From NCBI GenBank assembly GCA_965226965.1, contig OZ245715.1, positions 558,001-622,000 of the forward strand: a stretch of DNA of 64,000 nucleotides. Reading direction: 5' to 3'. Source of the DNA: Endoryza foliicola (GTDB taxonomy: Bacteria > Bacteroidota > Bacteroidia > Chitinophagales > Chitinophagaceae). The notes below the pieces were generated by a model. The model made no database searches and was not told where the DNA came from. It saw only the letters and a program-made list of their open reading frames with translations. Position numbers and translations under genes: made by a program. How positions within the stretch are numbered: the first letter of the stretch is position 1; every line of letters begins with the position of its first letter. This document shows, piece by piece, positions 57,605 to 64,000 of the stretch.

Positions 57605-59866
57605 ATGGCAACTAAAAAATCGACAGCAGCCCCTAAAAAGGCAGCAAAACCAAAGAAATCAAGTTCTAAATATAGCAGCGAAGTGCTTCACGAAGCGCTT
57701 CAAGAACATTTTGGATTCGACGCATTCAAGGGCAACCAAGAAGCGATCATCCAAAACCTTCTGGCTGGAAAAGATACTTTTGTTATCAAACCAACCGGCG
57801 GTGGTAAAAGTTTGTGCTATCAACTACCTGCCATTTTAAGTGAAGGCGTAGCCATCATCGTGAGCCCCCTGATTGCATTAATGAAAAACCAGGTAGATCT
57901 GGTTCGCAGTTATAGCAGCAAAGACAGCATCGCCCACTTCCTCAACTCCACCCTTACCAAAAAAGAAATCAAAGAAGTTCATGACGACTTGTTGGCTGGT
58001 CATACCAAGATGCTCTATGTGGCACCGGAAACCCTCACCAAACAAGAAAACCTTGAATTCTTTTCTGATCTTAAATTGTCATTCTTCGCAGTAGACGAAG
58101 CACACTGTATCTCAGAATGGGGACATGATTTCCGTCCGGAATACCGCCGTCTTCATGAAATGATGCAACAGATCAATCCCGATATTCCCGTGATTGCTCT
58201 CACTGCTACCGCTACTCCGAAAGTTCAAATTGACATCACCGAAAACCTCGGCCTTCGCGACCCACAAATTTTCATCTCCTCTTTCAACCGTCCCAATTTG
58301 TACTACGAAGTACAACCCAAGATCAAGAAAGCACAAACTGATGAAAGCATCGTACGCTTCATCAAGAGTATGAAAACAAAGAGTGGTATCATCTATACCT
58401 TGAATAGAAAGACCACCGAAGAAATGGCCGACATACTTATGGCAAACGGCATCAAAGCCGTTGCGTATCATGCAGGCTTAGATAGCAAACTAAGAGCAGA
58501 GCGTCAGGACCAATTCCTGAACGAAGACGTACAAGTGATTTGCGCCACCATCGCCTTCGGTATGGGCATCGACAAACCCGATATCCGTTTCGTGATCCAC
58601 TATAACATTCCGAAATCAATCGAAAACTTCTACCAAGAAACCGGCCGCGCCGGTCGCGATGGTTTGGAAGGCCGTTGTATTTTATATTATTCTCATAAAG
58701 ACGTATCGAAACTCGAACACTTAATGCGCGACAAGCCATTGAGCGAACGTGAGGTAGGCGCGCAATTGATCAATGAAACCGTAGCCTTTGCCGAAAGTGG
58801 AGTGTGTAGACGAAAAGTATTGATGAGTTATTTCGGCGAAACCTATGAGCAAGAGAATTGCAATGCTTGCGATAACTGCTTGCATCCAAAAGAAAAACAC
58901 GAAGCGCAAGACAATGTAGTGAAAGCACTCAAAGTGATCAAAGCGTTGGACGAACGCTTCGCCACAGAATACGTAGTGAACATTTTAATTGGAAGATTAA
59001 CTCCAAATATTACGATGTTCCGTCACGACGGCATTGCTGAATTCGGAATCGGTAACGATCAACCCGATCATTACTGGAATTCCTTGATTCGTCAAATGTT
59101 GTTGGAGAAACTGTTGAGTAAAGACATCGAAGATTACGGCGTATTAAAAATCACCAAACAAGGAACAGCCTTCGCGAAAAAACCGCACTCGTTCATGATG
59201 GTGATGAACAATTTGTTTGAAGAAGCACATGCCGATGACGATGAAGGCGCAGAAGCAAATGCCGGTGGTGCAACGGATGAACGCTTGTTTGAAATGTTGA
59301 AGGAGTTGCGTCAGAAAGAATCAAAGAAAAAGGCCCTGCCTCCTTTCGTTATCTTCCTGGAAACTTCTCTGCAAGACATGGCAACGCTCTACCCCACTAC
59401 TATTGCGGATCTCGACAAATGCTCGGGAGTAAGCAAAGGAAAAGCACTTCGCTATGGTAAACCCTTTGTGGAGTTGATTGCGAAATATGTGGAAGACAAT
59501 AACATTGTTCGTCCCGATGATTTTGTGATGAAGAGCGTCGTGAACAAGAGCGGTAACAAAGTGTACATCATTCAACAAACCGATAAGAAAATTCCACTGG
59601 AAACTATCGCAGCTAATAAAAGTATGCGAATGGATGAATTATTGGAAGAGATGGAAACCATCGCAGCAAGCGGCACCCGCCTCAACCTCGATTACGCCAT
59701 TGATGAAATGTTGGACGAAGAAGAACAAGAAGACATTCTCGAATACTTCAAAGGTTGCGAAACATCTTCCTTACAAGTAGCACTCGAAGAACTCGCTGAT
59801 GGCAATTTCAATTGGGAACAATTGAAAATCATGCGCATCAAATTCTTAGCTCAATACGGGATGTGA
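57605..59866 (+). CDS. recQ: ATP-dependent DNA helicase RecQ
   Basis: A 753-residue RecQ. A basic N-terminal tail (KKAAKPKKSSSK), helicase core with KPTGGGKSLCYQ (Walker A) and AVDEAHCISEWGHDFRPEYR (DEAH box), ARGINE-finger region ETGRAGRDG, the RQC zinc site C-RRKV...CNACDNC near residues 399-424, a winged helix, and an HRDC domain (FVIFLETSLQDMATLYPTTI, LDKCSGVSKGKALRYGKPFV) near 570-645. An additional C-terminal helical region completes it. This is the housekeeping repair helicase, distinct from the fusion helicase at 13779. Confidence 0.95.
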   Translation: MATKKSTAAPKKAAKPKKSSSKYSSEVLHEALQEHFGFDAFKGNQEAIIQNLLAGKDTFVIKPTGGGKSLCYQLPAILSEGVAIIVSPLIALMKNQVDLVRSYSSKDSIAHFLNSTLTKKEIKEVHDDLLAGHTKMLYVAPETLTKQENLEFFSDLKLSFFAVDEAHCISEWGHDFRPEYRRLHEMMQQINPDIPVIALTATATPKVQIDITENLGLRDPQIFISSFNRPNLYYEVQPKIKKAQTDESIVRFIKSMKTKSGIIYTLNRKTTEEMADILMANGIKAVAYHAGLDSKLRAERQDQFLNEDVQVICATIAFGMGIDKPDIRFVIHYNIPKSIENFYQETGRAGRDGLEGRCILYYSHKDVSKLEHLMRDKPLSEREVGAQLINETVAFAESGVCRRKVLMSYFGETYEQENCNACDNCLHPKEKHEAQDNVVKALKVIKALDERFATEYVVNILIGRLTPNITMFRHDGIAEFGIGNDQPDHYWNSLIRQMLLEKLLSKDIEDYGVLKITKQGTAFAKKPHSFMMVMNNLFEEAHADDDEGAEANAGGATDERLFEMLKELRQKESKKKALPPFVIFLETSLQDMATLYPTTIADLDKCSGVSKGKALRYGKPFVELIAKYVEDNNIVRPDDFVMKSVVNKSGNKVYIIQQTDKKIPLETIAANKSMRMDELLEEMETIAASGTRLNLDYAIDEMLDEEEQEDILEYFKGCETSSLQVALEELADGNFNWEQLKIMRIKFLAQYGM

Positions 59867-59891
59867 TTTTTTTCGCTCCGCGAAAAAAATC
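59865..59891 (+). terminator. Perfect 12-bp stem hairpin at the end of recQ
   Basis: GATTTTTTTCGC-TCC-GCGAAAAAAATC overlaps the recQ stop codon. The stem is A/T-rich with a GC cap; it may act as terminator or as 3'-end protector of the mRNA. Confidence 0.6.
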
Positions 59892-60253
59892 ACCCGCCTG
59901 CCCCGAAAAGCACAGCTTATTCAGGAAGAGCGCAGCGATTCGAGATAACCCTAACGATTCAATAAAAAATAGCACAGATTAGAAACTCAAGCTCTAATCT
60001 GTGTATCTATGGTATAGATTATGACGGAACAAATACGGTCAGCTTCTCAGCGCTGCGTTTCCGCCGCGATCATGTCCTGAGCGGTTCCTGAGCTTGTCGA
60101 AGGACGCAGCGCCCCTACGGTTAAAAAAATAAAATTTAATGAGCAACGGGGTGAATCAGTCTTCCTAAAAAACATGAACCCTTTGTGCTACTTCTTTCCC
60201 TTTGTGTCACTTTGTGACTCAGCAAGCAGCGAAGCTGCGAAAAACTCAAAACT
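59892..60253. repeat. Intergenic repeat region between recQ and hmuV
   Basis: About 360 bp without a gene. It holds an inverted repeat CACAGATTAGA...TCTAATCTGTG (59973-60003) and a palindromic element GTCCTGAGCGG...TGTCGAAGGAC (60074-60105) whose half CCTGAGCTTGTCGAAGG is a widespread intergenic repeat type in many bacteria. A CTTTGTG-rich stretch follows (60180-60225). Convergent transcripts of recQ and hmuV meet here. Confidence 0.6.
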
Positions 60254-61012
60254 CTATTTCACTACAATCCCTTCCCCCATCTCCACCTTCACCCCAAACA
60301 CATCCTCCACCCACTCATATTCATTGATCTCAATTCTATTCTTACAAAAAACAAGTTCCCCTTCTTTCATCGCAGAAAGCGTATCCGCGTACTGCAAGGC
60401 CAAATTTAGATCGTGAATCACCGCCACTACAATCATATCCTCGTGCATGGCAGCTTTTAATTCCTTCAGCAATTGATGCTGATATTTAATATCCAAATTA
60501 TTCAACGGTTCATCCAACAACAAACAAGCTTGTTTCCCTGCCCTCAATCCATCTAATTGCGCCAAAACCCGCGCAAACTGAACGCGCTGCTGCTCTCCAC
60601 CACTTAAAGTTTGAAAAGAACGATCTAAAAACGCAGTAAGCGATAATTGAGCTGCAAGCTTTAACACCAGTTCTTCATCTGCTTTATTGGGTTGAAAATC
60701 GAAATAAGGATACCGCCCCATCATGATCACTTCAAAAACAGTTAAGGGGAAATCGATGGGTTGCTGCTGACTCAACACCGCTCTTAACTTCGACAATTCC
60801 GATGTACTATACTGCTCTATATTCTTTCCAAATAATTCTACCACTCCCCGGCTCGGCTTTGTAATTCCGGTTAACAGTTTCAACAGAGTTGACTTCCCCG
60901 AACCATTCGGACCCACAATTGCATGAAAACGTCCCTTATTCCATTGAGCTGAAATACCGGTAAGTATCTGCTTTTGACCTATGCTAAATTGTATGTCTTT
61001 TATGGTGATCAA
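60254..61012 (-). CDS. hmuV: Haem-type ABC transporter ATP-binding protein
   Basis: A 252-residue ABC ATPase: Walker A VGPNGSGKST near residues 34-43, Q-loop AVLSQQQPIDFP, signature LSGGEQQRVQFARV, Walker B CLLLDEPLNNLD, H-loop VAVIHDLNLA. HmuV/FecE-type. It overlaps hmuU by four bases and forms with HmuU and HmuT an importer for haem or another iron chelate (or cobalamin). Confidence 0.9.
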   Translation of the reverse strand: MITIKDIQFSIGQKQILTGISAQWNKGRFHAIVGPNGSGKSTLLKLLTGITKPSRGVVELFGKNIEQYSTSELSKLRAVLSQQQPIDFPLTVFEVIMMGRYPYFDFQPNKADEELVLKLAAQLSLTAFLDRSFQTLSGGEQQRVQFARVLAQLDGLRAGKQACLLLDEPLNNLDIKYQHQLLKELKAAMHEDMIVVAVIHDLNLALQYADTLSAMKEGELVFCKNRIEINEYEWVEDVFGVKVEMGEGIVVK

Positions 61013-62052
61013 CTTTGATTGTTTTTTAGAAGAAAGGAAGAACGTTTCAATAAAACTATAAACAAGGGTGCACCCACTAATGAAGTAATGATACCAATTG
61101 GAATTTCCGCTGGAGCCAATAACATACGCGCCAAAAGATCGGCCAATACTACTACAATGGCTCCTGCCATTGCGGAGTAAGGTATCAATCTTCGATGGTC
61201 GCTGCCAATCAAGGAACGCAATATATGCGGCACTATTAATCCTACAAAACTGATCACCCCCACAAAAGCCGTGGTTATAGCAACGAGCAATGTGTTTACA
61301 ATAAGCAATTGACGCTTTAGTTTGGAAACGGATACTCCCAAATAGGCGGCTTCAGATTCACCTAATAACAAAAGATTCAATGGGGCAGCATAGCGACGGC
61401 AAAAAATCAAACTAAGACCTACGATGCTTCCCGTTATGGCAACCTGCGTCCAACTAGCACCGGTAAAGGTTCCTAAATTCCAGAAGGTAATGCTACGCGC
61501 TTGAGGATCACGGGCTGTATAACTCATGAAGCCGGTTCCACTGAGCGCAACGGCATTCACTGAAATTCCTATTAATAACAAATGTACAAGTGAAACAGAT
61601 TTTGTATTCCCCGCCAAACGATACACCAACAAGGTGGATAATATGGCCCCTGCAAACGCAAATAAAGGGACGATGGTAAGCGAAGCATAGATTTTCGCCG
61701 AAGCTTCCCAACTTGCAGCGAGCACAAAGACTACTGATGCACCAAAAGCAGCTCCGGCACTGGTTCCTACCATGCCGGGTTCAACAATCGGGTTTCTAAA
61801 CAAGCCTTGCATTAATACCCCGGATACTGCCAAAGCAGCGCCAGTAATAACACAAAGCAATACCCGAGGTGTTCTCAAATACAAGAACACTCCTTCATAT
61901 ACCGATGCCGCTTTCTGACCTTGGAATTTATGTAACAAGGCGTTGTACATATCTTCCAATGAAATAGAAACTGCTCCTACTGCAGTGGCAGTTATAATCA
62001 CCAACAATAGAAGCAGAGGTAACAACCAATTGAGCCATTTATTTTTGGCCAT
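61009..62052 (-). CDS. hmuU: FecCD-type ABC permease (HmuU)
   Basis: A 347-residue polytopic membrane protein with about ten transmembrane helices and the FecCD signatures: LRTPRVLLCVITGAALAVSG, LMQGLFRNPIVEPGMVGTSA, and GLIVPHILRSLIGSDHRRLI. Middle gene of hmuTUV; its start overlaps the end of hmuT and its end overlaps hmuV, so all three are translationally coupled. Confidence 0.92.
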   Translation of the reverse strand: MAKNKWLNWLLPLLLLLVIITATAVGAVSISLEDMYNALLHKFQGQKAASVYEGVFLYLRTPRVLLCVITGAALAVSGVLMQGLFRNPIVEPGMVGTSAGAAFGASVVFVLAASWEASAKIYASLTIVPLFAFAGAILSTLLVYRLAGNTKSVSLVHLLLIGISVNAVALSGTGFMSYTARDPQARSITFWNLGTFTGASWTQVAITGSIVGLSLIFCRRYAAPLNLLLLGESEAAYLGVSVSKLKRQLLIVNTLLVAITTAFVGVISFVGLIVPHILRSLIGSDHRRLIPYSAMAGAIVVVLADLLARMLLAPAEIPIGIITSLVGAPLFIVLLKRSSFLLKNNQS

Positions 62053-62914
62053 GTATCAATTCCATTAGTTTCAAAATATTCTTTCCGCTTCTTGGACCGA
62101 AATAAACGAGATCGTGTTCCTCAAAACGAATGATACGCTTGTTCTTTCCGGCATTCGTAAGCGCTACTCCGGGCACCTGTTCAATAAACTTATCTATCGA
62201 GCCTTGTTGATCGAACCCAAAATCAGTTGCAATAATGATATCCGGATTCGCAGCAGCTACTGCTTCACCACTAATTTGACGTGCACCTTTGGCATCATAT
62301 CCGGTCACTTTTGCTCCCGCCAATTGAATGTATAGATCGCCTGGGCCCTTTCTTCCACTCATTACAAAGTAGATATTACTAGCTCGCCCAAAATGAATGA
62401 TCATTACAGAAGGAGTATCCTTGAACTTACTTGCAGCGCGAATGCTATCTGCCCTTGTTAAATCAGCCTCCATGATCTTGATCAAAGAATCTGCTTTAGC
62501 CGGCACTTTAAAATAAGCACCCATTTCTTTCAATAATAGCTTGCTGCTATCAATGGTATTAGCGCCACCAAAAACTTTGATGTTTAATCCTGCTTTTTCA
62601 AGTTGAGGGATAATGCCTTCCGGACCAATATCATTACTGTGAATCACCAGATCCGGATTCAAAGAAATAATGCCCTCTGCATTCAGAGCCCGATGGTAGC
62701 CTACGGTTTTCAACAGTTTGGCACTGTCGGGATAAGTTGAACTCAAATCAACACCCACCAACTTATGGCCTTGACCTAAAGCAAAAGCGTATTCTGTTAG
62801 CTGTTTCGACAAACAAACAATTCTTTCGCTATCGCCATCTTTTGACTTGTTTTTGAATCGGCCGCAAGCAGCTATCAAACTAATCAATGCTGCTGCTACA
62901 AGTATTTTTTTCAT
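62039..62914 (-). CDS. hmuT: Substrate-binding lipoprotein (HmuT, haem-type)
   Basis: A cluster A-2 periplasmic-binding lipoprotein. The ATG at 62914 gives MKKILVAAALISLIAAC, with the lipobox Cys at residue 17; the frame is open ten codons further upstream but those would spoil the signal. Haem-binder phrases: VGYHRALNAEGIISLNPDLV and GPEGIIPQLEKAGLNIKVF. It captures the ligand brought in by the outer-membrane receptor encoded just upstream. Haem is likely, cobalamin or a siderophore possible. Confidence 0.88.
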   Translation of the reverse strand: MKKILVAAALISLIAACGRFKNKSKDGDSERIVCLSKQLTEYAFALGQGHKLVGVDLSSTYPDSAKLLKTVGYHRALNAEGIISLNPDLVIHSNDIGPEGIIPQLEKAGLNIKVFGGANTIDSSKLLLKEMGAYFKVPAKADSLIKIMEADLTRADSIRAASKFKDTPSVMIIHFGRASNIYFVMSGRKGPGDLYIQLAGAKVTGYDAKGARQISGEAVAAANPDIIIATDFGFDQQGSIDKFIEQVPGVALTNAGKNKRIIRFEEHDLVYFGPRSGKNILKLMELIHGQK

Positions 62915-62919
62915 ACAAT

Positions 62920-62943
62920 AAAAAAGGGAGGAAAACCCTCCCA
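62920..62943 (-). terminator. Terminator between TonB receptor and hmuT
   Basis: Minus strand GGGAGGGTTTTCCTCCC followed by TTTTTT, six bp after the receptor stop. It would reduce expression of hmuTUV relative to the receptor. Confidence 0.85.
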
Positions 62944-62949
62944 TTAAAT

Positions 62950-64000
62950 TTAGAAATTATATTTTAACATAGCTGATCCATATCCCTGCGCATTTCTTGC
63001 TGCAGGCACATAGGCATCCGGCAACTGATTGGCAAATACCATGATAAAATACTTGGTATTGGTTGCATTGGCTACGCCGGCCGACAAATCAATGTTCCAA
63101 TGTTTTCCCAATGATTTGCTGTACCCTAATTTTCCATTCAACAAATTATAACTCGTAGTATACACATCATTCAAAGAAGTGATGGGCATTTTATCGCGAT
63201 AGTTATAAGTGATGTTTGCATAAAAACCAGCTGCAAAGCTGAGGTCTACGCCAAAGTTGAACACGTATTTTGAAACAGCCGCAACCGCTTTGTTGCTGTA
63301 ATCTTCAGTAACCGTAGCCGATTTTTGAATGGTGAAGTTGTTGCCATATTTGAAATCAGAATAGGTAAGATTGGTGAAGGGTCGGAAGCTGCGAACAAAT
63401 CCACCCTTGCTCTCGTATGCATTAACACGAAGTGAAGCTTCTATTCCTTTATGAATTTGCTTACCTCCATTTACTACATAACTATACAATGTTGTAGTAC
63501 TTGAAAGAGGAGACGGAACTGATACGGCCGTCATTTTATTGGAGAATACGGTATTGAAATACACCAATTCATATTGGAATTTGTCTTTGAACAATTGCCC
63601 TTTGGTTCCGATTTCGAATTGATTTCCGATTTCAGGCTTCAACACTTCATTCAAATAAGCAGTAGCGGGGGTTGCAGGAGTAGTGGCAACTGCAGGTGTG
63701 CTTATAAAGAAGTAGGAAGAAACGGGCGCTTTGTAGGCTTTGCTATAAGAAGCGAAAATCGAGATCTTATCGCTAATTACTTTATTGATAGCAATATGCG
63801 GTGAAACCATATCCTTATAGGTTTTTTCAAACTTATCGGGTTTGGTTGCTGTAGAAGTATTAAAACGATCGTTTAAATAGATATTCATTCTGGATGTTCC
63901 AATACCGGCGGTGATAGAAAATGCTTTGGGCAGCGAAAGTGTCCACTCAGTAAAAAGATGGCTGTTGGTTACATCGGTAAACACATTCGATGTTGCAGCG
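62950..64000 (-). CDS. TonB-dependent receptor (C-terminal part, cut by window edge)
   Basis: The frame is open to the right edge of the window, so the start is outside. About 350 residues of a TonB-receptor barrel are visible: FEIGTKGQLFKDKFQYELVY, IHKGIEASLRVNAYESKGGF, FAAGFYANITYNYRDKMPIT, and the C-terminal strand GSAMLKYNF with terminal Phe. Followed by hmuTUV, it is probably the haem or metal-chelate receptor of the system. Confidence 0.88.
   Translation of the reverse strand, partial: AATSNVFTDVTNSHLFTEWTLSLPKAFSITAGIGTSRMNIYLNDRFNTSTATKPDKFEKTYKDMVSPHIAINKVISDKISIFASYSKAYKAPVSSYFFISTPAVATTPATPATAYLNEVLKPEIGNQFEIGTKGQLFKDKFQYELVYFNTVFSNKMTAVSVPSPLSSTTTLYSYVVNGGKQIHKGIEASLRVNAYESKGGFVRSFRPFTNLTYSDFKYGNNFTIQKSATVTEDYSNKAVAAVSKYVFNFGVDLSFAAGFYANITYNYRDKMPITSLNDVYTTSYNLLNGKLGYSKSLGKHWNIDLSAGVANATNTKYFIMVFANQLPDAYVPAARNAQGYGSAMLKYNF

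Noticed and set aside
62920..64000. Cobalamin riboswitch with a BtuB-BtuFCD system
   Set aside because: No B12-box-like sequence is visible near the genes and the receptor's 5' region is outside the window; HmuT-like phrases favour haem, although cobalamin is not excluded.

Overview
The window is chromosomal DNA from a member of the Bacteroidota, most likely a Chitinophagaceae-type soil or water bacterium. The evidence is a type IX secretion (CHU/gliding-type) C-terminal domain on a 2212-residue adhesin, two TonB-dependent receptors, GH97 and GH28 glycosidases, the GxxExxY repeat family, and very few Shine-Dalgarno-like start contexts. No species can be named from the sequence alone.

Layout. 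1-4.4 kb: a carbohydrate locus (GH28 fragment, GH97, divergent LacI regulator) and a PhnA-like protein. 4.4-10 kb: a JetABC/MksFEB SMC-like operon that lacks the JetD nuclease gene. 10-13.3 kb: DinB-like and DoxX proteins, an ECF sigma factor with a small zinc-finger partner, and two secreted YHS proteins. 13.8-20.5 kb: a cluster that looks like defence, with a 1600-residue exonuclease-RecQ-UvrD fusion helicase, a Fic protein that has lost its N-terminus, and an SRA-like/HNH (McrA-type) endonuclease. 20.9-27.5 kb: a giant FG-GAP surface protein with recently amplified repeats. 27.5-28.75 kb: a GxxExxY gene inside a nest of dispersed and tandem repeats that carry broken copies of the same gene.

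28.77-55.03 kb is the main discovery: a 26-kb integrated genomic island. A tyrosine integrase lies at the left end. A 14-bp direct repeat (TGTGGTGTGGGGCG) marks both ends, and the right copy forms the 3' end of an intact tRNA-Phe(GAA). GTGTACCCC-type repeats phased by 12 bp sit inside both ends. A hairpin left of the island appears to be the original tRNA-Phe terminator, now 26 kb away from its tRNA. The left third (29-36.7 kb) carries a replication/recombination core: integrase, excisionase-like HTH, KilAC antirepressor, RepA-like ATPase with an iteron-like repeat cluster, Sak4-like ATPase and RadC. I see no conjugation or virion genes. The right two thirds (36.9-54.5 kb) are a complete [NiFe]-hydrogenase cargo. 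It has small and large subunits that resemble the group 2a (Huc-type) high-affinity uptake enzymes, a maturation protease, HypA, B, F, C, D and E, a UreH-type nickel permease, a TonB receptor with a histidine-rich plug inside the hyp operon, and NHL, TPR, BFN-UVR and several unknown proteins. Two TetR regulators sit at the right end. An 18-bp operator-like sequence, TTAGAAA-N4-TTTCTAA, occurs twice before the structural genes, once before hypA and (weaker) once before the small tetR operon, so the cargo looks like one regulon. The island could give its host hydrogen oxidation as a single transferable unit.

Right of the island, 55-64 kb is ordinary chromosome: tRNA-Phe, mannose-1-phosphate guanylyltransferase, KdsD/KpsF-type isomerase, a conventional RecQ, and a haem-type uptake system (TonB receptor cut by the window edge, then HmuT, HmuU, HmuV). 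Family assignments come from reading motifs and from memory; no database search was run.
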